Positions 33,800 through 45,450 are shown, counted from the first letter of the stretch. The stretch: 64,000 bases of DNA from Brienomyrus brachyistius (GCF_023856365.1 NC_064541.1:26204214-26268213); one strand, 5' to 3'. Made by a program: numbers and translations. The notes: generated by a model from the letters alone, not told the origin.

Positions 33800-34230
33800 A
33801 AGGTCTAAATTTTATTTATATTCCCTGTCACCGAGCAACCAGGCGGAGCCAGGCTCGAATTATGCAGGAACGCTCGGACCGACGGCGGCAATAAAAACGG
33901 TAATAGATTTTTGGCGGCGTGCGCGGTGGGTTCGAGCCGGTGGTGTGCTGATTGGCGGGTGTGTAATTCTAAACGCCGGCAGCAGAGAACAAACTGGATC
34001 TGATTACGGGAGAGGGGAAGGGCAGAGTATGAAAAGACTGGCCGGTTCTCAGTGTAGCCAACGGGCACGAAAGAGAGCCAGTCGTTTGTCAGGCGCCTAT
34101 CGGCGCCGTTTAGAAGAGCCGTTTGACCAGCTGTGAAAAATACAGCACAATACAAGCTTGATTAAATTCACGCATTAAATCCATTAGTGGACCTGAATTT
34201 AAATCCATGTCGTGACATTAGCAAGCAGGC
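33800..34230. promoter_or_regulatory. CpG-containing candidate regulatory block
   Basis: Many CG dinucleotides at 33,830-34,120 (GGACCGACGGCGG, GGCGGCGTGCGCGG, TATCGGCGCCG) pass into an A/T-rich part with TTGATTAAATTC and CATTAAATCCATTAG. The combination is typical of conserved enhancers or an alternative promoter, but this is inferred from composition only. Confidence 0.3.
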
Positions 34231-36100
34231 ATTAGAAAGGGCAGTATTCGTCGGAGGGTAGGGGTCCTTGGACATGCCTGTTACATGATTGCACCAGCAT
34301 CCTGAGAAATGAGTTTACAGTCTGGGAAGAAGGCTTAGGAGCCTAAGAGGTTGGGGTTACCGTGGAGAGCCAGTCACCGATGAAGTATCCATGCCATCTC
34401 GTTTCTGATAAACCCTCTTAGGATCTTTGGTGGTGGATTTTTGAGTGTGTAGATAGTTTGGGCACCTTCTAGTCCAATCCCAAAAGATACCCGTCTATGA
34501 TAATAACTCCACCGGCCCATTGTCGTTATTGTGGAATGATTTGCAGCGCTGAAAGAAACGAGGATGTTAATCTTATTATTAATTTATAGGACACGGTGTA
34601 ATACGCAGAAGCAGGAGTGCTGTGAGGATCAGGGATAAGCAGCAGTGTTGCGCTGAGCCCAGCCAATAAGCGCTGCCTTTGGAGGGCTGAGTCCAGGCTT
34701 CTGACGATGAAGCAGAAAGGGAGAAGAAAGGGAACTCCTCTGCGTCGAGCCCCTCATGCCGTCTTTGTTATTACAGGCAGTTGATCCCCGCTCGCTCGAG
34801 GCCTTCAGCTAAGACATACACCTCCCCCCGCTCGCTCTCCTCCTGTCACAATATTTCCATTTCCACCAGAAGATTAAAGGCTTGATTCTCCATTCTTCAG
34901 ACCACATGGAGGGAGATGGTTTCAGGAGGGACTGTGGGCTTTGGGAGGTGGGGGGGGGTCATCTGTAGGGGGAATCAGAGATGTCTGTGGGAGCAGCGGT
35001 GCATTAACATGGTCAGGGAGCCTCCTCCGGTTTCCTTTGATGGTGTAGCTATTCACAATATGCAGAAAGACTGGGGGGTAAATACTTAAACAGGTTTGAT
35101 AAATATTTTATGTCTAGCTTTACATGCGTTCGGGACAGGTCTGGAGGTTTTTGCTTCTGTTGCATCCTGGGAGTTGTTGTTTATCGCAAAATTTGCTTGG
35201 ATCTGACAGAAGGGAGACAGAACTCACTGCCGCCATTCACATTATAATCTTATAATCTGTTTTATATCACAACTGCCGTGTGCTGGGGAATGCCATCCCA
35301 TCCTCGTCCATGCAAAGCCCTTCCTAATCAGGTTTCCATGGGAATGTAAGGTATGCTCCGACAGGAAACTTTGTCTTTATGGATACACTGCCCGTCAATT
35401 CCATTCTCCCCAGGCTGCAGTGCCCGGGTCTGGTCTGGGTCAGTGCTTAGCAAGTGATACAAGCTGGGTACAGATATGGCACTTACTAAATACCTGGGCA
35501 TCCCACATCTGCCTCTCCCAATACGCTCGAGGCTTCCAGTGCGGCTGAGGCCTAATTGAACAGCGTTTGTTTTCCTGTCCCTCAGGAGGGCAGTGAGCCC
35601 CCAGAAGTCGTTCCGCGCTGCTTTCCTGCGCCATGCGGCTCTGTCTCCCGACCTCCACGGGAACTTCGTGGCCCCTGCATTCCACTTTCTCTGCCAATCA
35701 TACACATAATAAACCATATGAAAAATCTGAAGGAGGCCCCAGCACCACGTGGCGCTGGGCCAGACCAAATCCACAAGACAACGCCATCAAAACAAGAGGG
35801 AAATAGATGGACACATGCTGACAACATGGAACTGACAGCCTGTGTTTACCTCAGGAGTGTTGTGATTGCCTGGTGGGATGTGTATACCATTATGAAGCAC
35901 TGGCTGCTCGTTTACGTTTTGAGAATGGGGCAGGGGGAGGCGGACTGTTATCTCCTCTCGGGGGTGTGGCTACGGCTCAACTCAAACGCAACATCTGCCC
36001 ATCCAACATAGACAGACCAAATTTAACCGATCAAAAGTGATTTAATAAAACCCCCCCAACTCCTCCCCCCAGTCGACACGTCAAAGTCTTATGACACAAT
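34231..36100. other. Unique non-coding sequence
   Basis: No gene is recognised. Two long frames face each other at 35,328-35,774 (minus, 148 codons) and 35,556-36,011 (plus, 151 codons); neither has a known motif and both cannot be real. TTATTATTAATTTATAGG near 34,574 is A/T-rich and homeodomain-like. Confidence 0.5.
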
Positions 36101-36170
36101 TCAAACACTGGTGCCCCCCCCCAACATGCCCAAATGCCCTCCCCAAGATGGTACCCTAGCAGTGCCACTG
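36101..36170 (+). repeat. Short repeat shared with 58,728-58,795
   Basis: TCAAACACTGGTGCC, AACATGCCCAAATGCCC, GATGGT and AGTGCCACTG occur in the same order and nearly the same spacing as at 58.7 kb. No coding meaning is evident; it is probably part of an unnamed dispersed repeat. Confidence 0.6.
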
Positions 36171-36479
36171 TCTACTCCCCTACAGAGCTTTTGGTCAGAG
36201 CAAGTCTCATTACAAATCAAGGACCTGCCTGTAATAAAAAGCCCCCCTTCATATGCCGTGACTTTGTCAGTAAAACAAACTACTGTGCTCCTTGGCAGGT
36301 GAGCGGAGGGGACCTGGAAGAGAGGCTCTGCGCAGCCAGGCCAGGGTACCGAGTAAGAGGAAAGGGCTGAAAACATCCATCCCAGTCTGTCTCATGGTCA
36401 ACTGCTCAGTCTGCTCAGTCAGAACCCACGCAACCATTTCCTGTTTTTAATCAACTTATTTTGAGAAACGGAGGGAAAA
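36171..36479. other. Unique non-coding sequence
   Basis: Nothing recognised. Confidence 0.5.
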
Positions 36480-36900
36480 AACACTCACCCCTCATGCAGT
36501 CTGCTTTCAATTTAATTAGCGGGCCTTTATCCACAACCGTTGCCGTGGCAACATCACAACTGTTGTTCTGCATGAAGTTTTTTTCCCCCCGCTGAATGAT
36601 ATTCAAAACCCTCCTATAATGGATAAGTCCTTCTTGCCTCATTAAATCCTTTTAATGCCTTATCGTCTCTCCTATCAGGCTCTGGAAGTTAAAAGCAAAT
36701 TTTGCTTTTTCTCCGCACAGAATCTTTTATTGTAATTTGTATGAAAACATTCAGCGTGTGAAAGTGTTGTTTGTTTAATTGTTCTTTCAAGTCAAAGTGT
36801 GAGAAAGTTGAATTATATGCTACATATGCATTAAAGTTTGTTTCGGATTGATGTTTGAAGCACAACAACCGCAAAGTCAAACGGCTGCACCCTTTGGCGA
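36480..36900. promoter_or_regulatory. Candidate conserved non-coding element with an X-box
   Basis: Repeat-free sequence with TTCAATTTAATTAGCGGG, CCTCATTAAATCC, TTTGTTTAATTG and a perfect RFX-type palindrome at 36,539-36,552. The texture resembles enhancers near developmental genes; conservation is untested. Confidence 0.35.
36539..36552. promoter_or_regulatory. RFX X-box motif
   Basis: GTTGCCGTGGCAAC: the six-base halves GTTGCC and GGCAAC are exact complements separated by two bases, matching the RFX consensus (GTNRCC, 0-3 bases, RGYAAC). RFX factors control ciliary and neural genes in vertebrates; the target here is unknown. Confidence 0.5.
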
Positions 36901-37352
36901 CATTTGGATCAAGGAAGCAATCTCCAAAAAGGGCATTCGAAGTACCCAGGGCACTGGAGATGTTTCCGTGTTTTACAGAGGACAGGGAGCATAGGGAGGG
37001 TGTGCATGTGTAGGGACCTCAAGTGAGCAGCGATCTTATCGCCAGGATGAGAGTGGTCTCATTCCCGGGATCGATAAGGGCACCCTTAAAGCTAATGGGA
37101 TCCGTACTCGACCGTGGTCCCGCTGAGTCCCGTGGTCCGCAGAGGAAAGTTAACCGTGGATTACACCTTTGGTCAGTTGACCTCCTCTTCCTCCTCCGAT
37201 GCATTCTGCGTGCCGGCGAGGCGTACGGCATTGAGTCTTGCTAACCTCAGCAGGAACACAAAGGGCTGAGACCCTCAGCCAACCTAACCTCGCCCATCCA
37301 ACCCAGTTGGATGTAATATACGTGCTCGTGCCCTAAGGGCCTCAAAACAGCA
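36901..37352. other. Unique non-coding sequence
   Basis: Nothing recognised; it ends at a 17-base C tract (37,353-37,369). Confidence 0.5.
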
Positions 37353-38290
37353 CCCCCCCCCCCCCCCCCGCAAACACAGTTTCCGAGTATTTCTCCCCAG
37401 GCTGAATAATACTGCTGCTGCAAAAGAAAACGAAAACCATAGCAAGAACGGGCTTGGAGCCCAGCGCTTCACGGTGAATGACTGCAGAGGCGTTAAATGT
37501 CATCGTTATGTGACTTCCATCAATATCTCCCTCCTTAGGTGCAAAACATTTACCCCCCCCCGGTCCACCTACAGTGAGATGTTCATTATGCAAGTCTGCC
37601 CAAACACATACACATGCACCCCACCACTAAGGGACCTGCGGCCAAAGTCGGGGCCCAGACAGGACATCAGTGCTACAGCTCCGACGGACCGCCAGCTCAG
37701 AACTGGACTCGCGGGCCCCCGTCTGATGGATAGAACCTGTCAGTCAGGGTGGGATGGCTTGGGCGTGCCAATCACAGTGGGCATCTTCACTTTATCAAGG
37801 TAAGGCCGAAAAGACTACGTGTGGGTAGATTTAACTATCTCCTGAAGAGATTTATAATCTGCTTATGTATAAACTGTGCTATCCATCATCTTTTTGGGAG
37901 CATCCACATCTACAAATACAGGCATTCAAATGTGTTTGTGATGAAGGTGATTGTACTGCAGTAACATTTCATGGAGGATAAGGACTGAGAGCACACCTAG
38001 ACCGACGGGCAGGACTGCTTAGGCTCACCAGCTTTTTGTAGACTCCCGTGAAACAATGCAATCATAAAGCAAGGATTGTCCAATCAGCGTCAAAGTCATA
38101 AAACAACAGATGTAACTACAGTTCAAACATAGCATTGTTTGTGTTAAAAAAAAAACAAGTTCCTGCAGCCATTTGAAAAAAAGGAAAAACGAAAATAAAT
38201 GTGTCAGTCAGCCTCCAGGGATGAAGCATAATGGAAGGTGAATTATATTTGTTGTACAATCGGATTATACTGTATAAATTAATCCAAGAG
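37353..38290. other. Unique non-coding sequence with a C17 tract
   Basis: Apart from the C tract at 37,353-37,369 and a nine-base A run near 38,148, no repeat or gene is recognised. Confidence 0.5.
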
Positions 38291-38339
38291 ACTCCCTGAC
38301 TGCCGAATGACGCAGGACTTCGAAGACGACACAGAACGC

Positions 38340-38800
38340 AGAGGACAAATACCAGCCAGGGGCTCTGCTGCTTTTAAATGTTTCTGTTTCGATTAGGCAG
38401 GCAAAACTTCACAATCTGAGGGCGAAAGAATTTTGAGGGGGAGAAAGTTACGAGGAGAGTGGCCCGGACATTGGGAAAGAAAATGCTGTTGTTTCGGCGG
38501 GTTACAAGTACTCGCGTTTCGGGAGGTAATATTAGACTGAAGGTAATAATGGGAAAAAGGTAAACGGTACCAGAAATTCATTAAAAAATCTATTTTATTA
38601 AGCAATAAATACCAGAGAGTCTAATAGTTGCCGTGGCAGTGTTTCCCTGACAACTCAGAGGGAGGTAGAGAGGGAGAGGGGCTTCTTTGTCAAATAACAG
38701 TTGCCTAATCTACTCCTATCTGGTTACCGTGACACCCGGCTGATTACATAAAATAGATTATCGATTTTCCCTTCTCTGGAGAGCTGCGAGGTTCTTCCAT
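38340..38800. promoter_or_regulatory. Candidate conserved non-coding element with X-box-like site
   Basis: A repeat-free block with TTTCGATTAGGCAGGC, GGTAATATTAGAC, GGCTGATTACATAAAATAG and ATTATCGATTTTCCC. It carries GTTGCCGTGGCAGT at 38,627-38,640, one base from a perfect X-box palindrome. It passes directly into the CpG-rich block at 38.82 kb. Confidence 0.35.
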
Positions 38801-38819
38801 CAAGCAGGAGGAGGGAGAA

Positions 38820-39210
38820 CTGGGGGCGCCATTAAGTACCGTGTCTGTCAATGGCGCGGTGTTACTGCCGCCGGACTTGGCCGGGGGGGGAGCCTCACAG
38901 GGATACACCGGGGAAGCGTTATCTCCAGGGGGGGGGCTTCATAAATTGGAACGGGCACCGAAATTTGCAAGGGGGAGCGTTTTCGCAGGACGTGCTCTTC
39001 GCGAAGAGAAGGTGAGCATAGCGGCAGTTGGTATCGATCGTGCGTCGCGGTGGTAACCCGGCTGGTATCAGAGGGCTAAGAGACTGTCTGCATGGAGCTG
39101 TCGATGCCTGCTGGAATGCGGCGGGCTCACATTAAGCCGCTGGCAGCTCGACACGAGGACAGCGCCCATGTTGCCGACAATGAAGGTCATACGCGCCCTG
39201 GGGCACGTAT
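38820..39210 (+). promoter_or_regulatory. CpG-rich block, possible promoter
   Basis: About 34 CG dinucleotides by hand count in 390 bases, 23 of them in the first 240. It includes two G tracts (38,883-38,890 and 38,928-38,936). A plus-strand frame beginning at 38,841 reaches GAGAAG followed by GTGAGC at 39,012, a plausible 5' splice site, but the peptide is not recognisable and no acceptor partner is identified. Promoter function is inferred from composition. Confidence 0.3.
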
Positions 39211-39556
39211 AGGTTCTCTTTCATGAACGTAGAGACCAGTCGAAAGAAATCAATGAAAAATCAACCAAAGTTGTAATAGTCCAGGTGCTTTCTGAGGGTA
39301 ACTGAGGATTATTTTAAGAGGCAAGGTGAGGTGGGCTGTTATTTGAAACCACTGTTACTCCCAACTCATTATGGGTACTTGACCGTACTTGTGTATCTTC
39401 CATTGCCGAAGACCACTTCCAATACTTAAGAACAGAAGTACAGATGACGGTAAAAATCCCAGGGTGTCATCCTTGCCCCTCCCTCAATATCAAGGATGCA
39501 TCGATTGCATCCTCACTGAATGAGACAAGTCCCATGATTCATTAATAATAATTGAT
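39211..39556. other. Unique non-coding sequence
   Basis: Nothing recognised. Confidence 0.5.
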
Positions 39557-39778
39557 ACTTTATTGATCACTGTGGGTAAACTGTCTTTATGCCTCCCCCA
39601 ACTTGCTCTATGTAGAGCAAGCTGGCCATGAAGGGCAGCCACCTGTTGTGGCGCCCAGCAAGCTGGGGGTTAAGGGTCTTGCTCAAGGACCCACAGACAT
39701 GCTGAGGCTGGGGTTTGAACTGGCGACCTTCTGAATACAGGCACACAGGCTTAGCTCACTGAGCACACGCTGCCCCCC
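39557..39778 (-). repeat. Second tRNA-derived SINE family
   Basis: Minus-strand reading: GGGGGGCAGCGTGTGCTCAG and TGAGCTAAGCCTGTGTGCC as tRNA-like head, AGGTCGCCAGTTCAAACCCC as B box, then GGTCCTTGAGCAAGACCC, TTAACCCCCAGCTTGCTGGG, and a 3' tail ATCAATAAAGTATCAATTAT. It lacks the GTTTGCATGTTCTCCCC core and the GGAT tail of the other family. Sequence quality is good, so it is a fairly young copy. Confidence 0.8.
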
Positions 39779-41870
39779 CACATTGTACCACAAGTTAATT
39801 CTTGGGAGACAAGTTACCAATATAGTTCTTGCTAAGAACACAAGTATGATCTATGCTTTTTTGGTATTGAGAAACACTCCCTGATCTGGGGTGCGGGTCT
39901 GAATATCCTGTGCAAAGAAGATCATCAGCCTTCAGAGGGACAAATCCTCTGATCTGCCTGAATGATTCTTTGTATCCATCCATTTTTTTTGCAGGAGGGG
40001 AGGGAAAGAAGGAATTGGATTTAAAATAGATGAACATTAACAATTAATGTTTATCATGTTTTATTGAACGGGATATGTGAGTGACTGGGAGATGCCACCT
40101 GTCCTTCCCGTCATCTATAAAGTACCGATCACCGTGACCCTAGATTGGTCACACGGGATCCTCACTATCGACGGAATCTCATTTACAGTCAAGATCATGG
40201 AGCGTCTGCTTACTAATGCTTCTGTAATTGCCAAAGACTATGCCGGCAGGGAGACGAATATCAAAATGTATGAATGAAGGAATCCTCTAGATATAAATCT
40301 AAGAAGTGCTGGGGGGACGGACATGTGACTTTGCACTTTGATGTCACTTCCTGGAACTTCCTCTGCACAGAGGATGTCAGTCCCCAGACATGCACAAAAT
40401 CACATTCCTGTCCTGTAGTTTGAAAGTCATTCTGGGGCCTTTAAAGGTTTAAGACTAAGATTGAATTTCTGGATGCGAGGTGAAGCAAAACCACTGACAG
40501 AATGAAACAGGTTATTAACCCTCAAAGAAACCGCTAAAATAGGAATTTGGCTCCCTAAACATCCCTCCAACAATCTTCCTAATCAACCTTGATGGCTGTA
40601 TTTAAATTCTGACTCTGTGTCACTCTGATTGGGGACAGCTGGGATTCATTATCAGGGGTCTCTCTGGACGTGAGGCTAGCAATTAATCACCATGGTAATG
40701 TGAGACTCCACCCAGATTGGACTTTTGGCGCATTAATCCTACACCCCCACATTCTGAACAGCATCTTCACTAATCACATGACCTGTGGGAACCCCTCATT
40801 GAAGTCCTCGTTCTGTCTGCGTCTAGTGCTCTAATTTGAAGCCTGCATTACTTGTGATTTGATAGGCAAGTCGAAATGTCTGTGTCCCTCAAATGGTCTG
40901 GAGCACGCTTCAGAAGAGCGGTTAAGGAGCTTGGTGGTCTGACATCTGAATGCTGCTGTTAAAAGTGGAACAAATCTGTGAAAAGAATATACTGATTGTA
41001 AATGACATGAGATAATAATATACAATTCTGAAAATGACAATATAAGGTTTCAAAACACCATAAAAGCCACTCATTCAGACATTAAAGGAACATCTTGGCT
41101 CTGAGTAGTCTCTCTCTTCCATTTTGGTCCGCAAATAATAAACTCAAAGACTAACGCTTAGAAGTGTTGCTTTTTAGAGCGTTTCTATTTCCTTGGTAAT
41201 ACATAGCAATTATCATCTGTAGAAGAGCGTTTGTGTGTGAGTGAAATATTTCCCAAATGTTCCCAGATGTTCCACATACCTGAGAGCTCCACAAAGGCTT
41301 GGTCACATCTCTGATGGACGCCTCATGTTCCACCAGAAAACTGACAGCTGTTCCATAGGATCCTCCAGGTTTCCCACAGTGGGATTCAGACTGGAGAGAC
41401 CCAATATAGATGAGTGTACATCGATATCATGCTGATGTGTGTATTGGTGTGTGCGTGTTATGGAGGGGGGGAGGGGCGCTGCTAAGTATGTTCTGGTACT
41501 ATTATAAAAATGATTGGCATGCATTATATTATAACGTATTACAAATGCTTGTATACATAGTAAAAGATATCTATTGGGAGGTATGATTGGATAAAATAAT
41601 TATACACGCAGTTCTGGTGTTTTATTACTATACGATGCCTTATGTTAAAGAGATTCACATTATATTATTATGTTTTACACACCGAGCAACAGTTAATTAA
41701 AACAGGCCTAGAAGGCATCTCATACAAAGCAAATAAAAACATCAAGTAATAAAAATCACGCCAAATAGTGCTGAAAGTGTTTAAAAGAGAGGCGCTGCTA
41801 TAATTTAACTTCAGTTTCGATAAATTTATAAAAGCAAAGATCGGGATGCTCTGTACAATGCCAAGCCATC
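39779..41870. other. Unique non-coding sequence
   Basis: No gene or transposon is recognised. The 66-codon frame at 40,077 is not known to me. The part 41,520-41,870 is A/T-rich and without repeats that I can match. Confidence 0.5.
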
Positions 41871-41879
41871 ATCTGCCGT

Positions 41880-42390
41880 AAATCTGCACCGTTTATCTTA
41901 AAGATTGCTGCCTGAAAATGTGGCGCTTTTAAATTAGCTATCCACTGTCATGTCTCATTTGCGCAACGCGCTGGGTAATACCCTTGTCTCGATTCTTAAA
42001 GATTTAGATTGGGCCGATATGTGCTTCTCCCAGTTTTCCTTTTCTTTGCACGTCTGCCGCAAATTGTCTTTGTGTTTTTCTGGGCTCCGAGTCCTACTCA
42101 TTAACTTTCATTTTACCCCTCTCTCCACCCCCTACGAATCTGGCTCCTGTCTCTCCTCCCTTCGCTGACTTGTATGATAGGATTTTTTGCTCTTCTCCCG
42201 ACTGATGCAATCTCTGCAGCTCAACAGCTGTGATACGCCCCCCCCCCCCACACCTTCACCCCCACCCACACCCCCCATCAGTGATGTGCTGGTTGGGCCC
42301 CGAGTTTTCATTATCGCTGGATGATGCATTAAAATACACCGCATTTCACGGGACGTGGAGGTGGAGAGGCGGGGATTGAAGACAAATAAT
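41880..42390. promoter_or_regulatory. Candidate conserved non-coding element
   Basis: Repeat-free sequence with TTTTAAATTAGCTATCC, GCGCAACGCGCTGGGTAATAC split as two words, CTCATTAACTTTC, TTTTCATTATCGCTGG and GATGATGCATTAAAATAC, apart from a 12-base C tract at 42,238-42,249. It resembles enhancer sequence; no alignment is available. Confidence 0.28.
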
Positions 42391-43054
42391 AAAAGCAAGA
42401 CAAGGAAAAATACGACACAATGCTTGCATGGGGAGCAACAGTGAATGTTTCAGTGATGCCTGATCATTTTCTTCTCATTTATAAAGCTGCCGCACAAAAC
42501 CATGCGTATTCCCACGTATCAAGTAAGACCTCGGTTACTGCGTGGACACCCGATCGCCCGAATGAAACTAATTTTTTTTTATGCACTACGTATTTTTGTT
42601 TCAGTTGCTTTCCATCCCATAATTTTGTTTAATCTTTCTAAATGATTTTTGTTGACTAGATTTTAAATATATACAGTACATTTTTTTTTTCATATACAAA
42701 TACTGTTTTGTGGATAGAACATAGAAAAATGAAGTGTCTGACCCGTAGCAGAGCTAATCCGATTTCTGGGGCCATGATGCTGTTCTCGTGATTAAATGTC
42801 ACAACATTAATGCACGAGTATTATGTTCATTCAAAAGGCAACCAGAAGGGATCGGGACTGGTCTGCTAGTGCATTAAAAGACAAAGCCTAACCGTGAGTC
42901 TGAATGTAAAAATGTAAAAGACGAGAGCTAGAGTCCTTTACGTGTAAATAGACTGTCTTTCCTCAATGTTTGCTATTTTTCCAGTCTAATTAAAGCCAAT
43001 ATAATCTGAATATCTATTTCCATTATTTAATTGAAACATATTAGGTTCTGTCAG
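42391..43054. other. A/T-rich unique sequence
   Basis: No gene recognised; short T runs at 42,571-42,579 and 42,681-42,690. Confidence 0.5.
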
Positions 43055-43059
43055 GATCA

Positions 43060-43930
43060 GTCCCCATCCTGCCCACTTAGGTATGTTTGTTCTCTGTTTA
43101 GCCAGCAGGTGTCACTGGCCATCCCGTGTCCTTAGCTCTTAGTGTGTTTCCCTGTTCCCCTGGCTCCTGCGTGGCTGAATGAACTAAACTGGTAGCTGAC
43201 GTCTATACGGCTGTCGTCTGTGTTCTTGGCTTATTCCTGCTGTGCATTGGTGTATTTTTGCTTGGCTTCTTGTTTGCGTGCCTTTCTTTGTTCCTGCTTG
43301 TGCTTCAGTTTTGTAAGTCGTTGTAAGTATCCTGGCTTCTCCTAGTGTTTGGACCCTTAAATATTTGTTAAACACCCTCACGTGTCTTATTCCCAGCCGT
43401 AGTGCTTGTTTAATTATTTTGGTATATGTGCTGCGTTGGGGGCGGCATGGTGGTGCAGTGGTTAGCACTGTTGCCTCACACCTCTGGGACCTGGGTTTGA
43501 GTCTCCGCCTGGGTCACATGTGTGCGGAGTTTGCATGTTCTCCCCATGTCGTCGTGGGGTTTCCTCCAGGTACTCCGGTTTCCCCCCACAGTCCAAAAAC
43601 ATGCTGAGGCTAATTGGACTTGCTAAATTGCCCGTAGGAATGCATGTGAGAGTGACTGGTGTGTGAGTTTGCCCTGCGATGGGCTGGCCCCTCATCCTGG
43701 TTGTTCCCTGCCTCGTGCCCATTGCTTCCAGGATAGGCTCCGGACCCCCCCCCCCATGACCCAGTAGGACAAGTGGTTTGGAAGATGGATGGATGGATGT
43801 GTTGTGTTGTGTTTTGCTGTGTTTGTTGTAGTTCTTGTGTTCTTCCTACCTGCCTTTGTTAGAACCCTCATGGTTCCTTTTGGGTTCTTGTTATTTTTTC
43901 GAGTTCAATAAAGTCCCTTGTCTTGAGAAG
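43060..43930 (+). repeat. T/C-rich dispersed repeat, split by a SINE
   Basis: It opens CTGTCAGGATCAGTCCCCAT, carries CCAGCAGGTGTCACTGG at 43,102-43,118, and continues as T/C-rich sequence to TTCAATAAAGTCCC near 43,904, which includes an AATAAA signal. A complete SINE occupies 43,441-43,799, so the host repeat is older than the SINE. Same family as 1965-2320 and 44,455. Confidence 0.6.
43441..43799 (+). repeat. Full-length tRNA-derived SINE (DANA/mermaid-like)
   Basis: Forward copy: GGCGGCATGGTGGTGCAGTG head with A box, GACCTGGGTTTGAGTCTCCG in the B-box place, GGAGTTTGCATGTTCTCCCC, GGGTTTCCTCCAGGTACTCC, TTGCCCGTAGGAATGCATG, GCCCTGCGATGGGCTGGCCC, GGATAGGCTCCGGACC, a C tract, and a tail of GGATGGATGGATG. 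It is the best template for recognising the other copies. TGCGTTG before and TGTGTTG after may be a decayed target duplication. Confidence 0.92.
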
Positions 43931-44454
43931 CTGCAGCACAGATGGTACTTGTGGCCATGTCACCAAAACAACAGTGGCGGAACAAATCTACACTGTACAA
44001 TGGGCCCTGGGACCATGGACCCTCCCCTCAAAAATGTACACCTAGGGCCTGCCTACTGCAGTTGCAGATGATGAAATTATGGATGGCATCAGGTTAAGCA
44101 CCCTTAAATATTACACCTATCATGCACTGCAGTAGTTAGCAAACTACGTGCTTTTTTATTAAATACATGCATCGACAACGTAGTTTGACTACTAAAGTAT
44201 TACATTTCAAAACTGTTTTAAGGATTGTGCCAAATATTTTTGTGTTATGACCTCCAAGGTTCTATCCCATTCACAAACACCCAATTTTCCCTAAAAACAA
44301 TGAAAAACACATTACAACCAAGAATTTGAAATGAAATTGATCGTTTAATTGTATAAATTGTTTGAGGAAATTGGTGCATAGCCTAAAAAGTTGTGTTTAT
44401 GCATGACGTTTGGCTGAACGATTACTGATCAAAACGTCTAGACTGGTAACTGTC
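43931..44454. other. Sequence with a possible hAT-like end
   Basis: CAGTGGCGGAACAAATC at 43,972 followed by GGGCCCTGGG resembles the left end of fish hAT MITEs, but no right end is found. The remainder, to 44,454, is A/T-rich and unrecognised. Confidence 0.4.
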
Positions 44455-45150
44455 TGGCCCTGTTAGGTCCATCATTTCCCCAATTGGCCAGTAGGTGTCG
44501 CTGGCCATCCTGCCTTCCCAATTTTTCCATAGGTTTGTCAATGTTCTCTCCCTACTGTATTTCCTTGCTCCCTTGACTGCCGCTTGGCTAAATGGCTTAA
44601 GCAGGCAGCTGAAAACCAAATATCCCCACTGTTGTGAGTTTGAGGCTGACTGGAGACCAGCTTCAGTAACACTGGATATCTGAGTTCGCCTCATGCTTAT
44701 TTACGTTCGTCTGTTTTCCATGTGTTTCCATGTGTATTCTTGTTATGTACCTTTGTTTTAGTCATCCCTGCTACTCAGTGTACTGGTTCTGTTCTGTTCA
44801 CCTTTGTTCCCAGTCTCTCCTTTTGCCTGACATTCTTGGTGCTTGTTCCTGAGACTGCTCCCTATAGCTTCCAGTTCTTTGTATCTAATTTGTAGTAACC
44901 TATATCTGTTCCTTATTCCTAACTCCTAGTATTTGGTTATTTGTCAATGGCTCACACATGTTTTTTTGTCTAGTACTTGCTACTTGTGTGTTAGTGCTCT
45001 GTTAGCTCCTCTTTGTGGGTCTCTTTGTTCCCGTTACATTCTCATTTTTCCTCCCTTGCTCTCGTGCTTCACTCATGGCTGTTTTTTTTGTTTCTTTCTG
45101 GTTCTGCGTTTGTTCCCTGCAATGTTTGTAAAATGTCCCTTCGGTGTTTA
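44455..45150 (+). repeat. T/C-rich dispersed repeat, copy 3
   Basis: CCCTGTTAGGTCCATCATTT and CCAGTAGGTGTCGCTGG (44,488-44,504) followed by CCATCCTGCC match the copies at 2.0 and 43.1 kb. A long run of TTGTTCC, TGTTTCC and CTTGTT words continues to about 45,150. It lies 0.5 kb downstream of copy 2 in the same orientation. Confidence 0.6.
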
Positions 45151-45169
45151 GAAGTTGCACCGCGGATCG

Positions 45170-45450
45170 TCTTGCAAAAGAACTGCCATTAAGCAGAATA
45201 TAATAAATATTTGGGTTAAATGCAATAGTCCATAATAATGAACGCACACGCCGTTTTGCGACACTCATGCAAGCATCTCATGGTTCATCAGCTCGCGATA
45301 CAGTGCAGCACTGAATGCAGTTACCTTTATTATTTCTGTATAATTATCACCATTATTATGTACTGTGTTTTTTCCGGCTTACCTACAGATTTAACTTAAA
45401 TACAGACTTCGACAACGGATCTCATTCGTAACTTGCGGACTGACCGTATT
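45170..45450. mobile_element. Tigger/pogo-like MITE, second copy
   Basis: It shares with 27,592-27,907 an A/T-rich middle (CTGTATAATTATCACCATTA), TTTTTTCCGGCTTACCTACA and a right end like CTCATTCGTAACTTGCGGAC. The left end is poorly preserved, so the limits are approximate. Confidence 0.5.

Noticed and set aside
35328..36011. Two facing frames of 148 and 151 codons
   Set aside because: They overlap on opposite strands, have no recognisable motif, no splice context and no start-site evidence.
43441..43530. tRNA gene (A and B box present)
   Set aside because: The tRNA-like head belongs to a SINE that recurs many times; the cloverleaf is not maintained.
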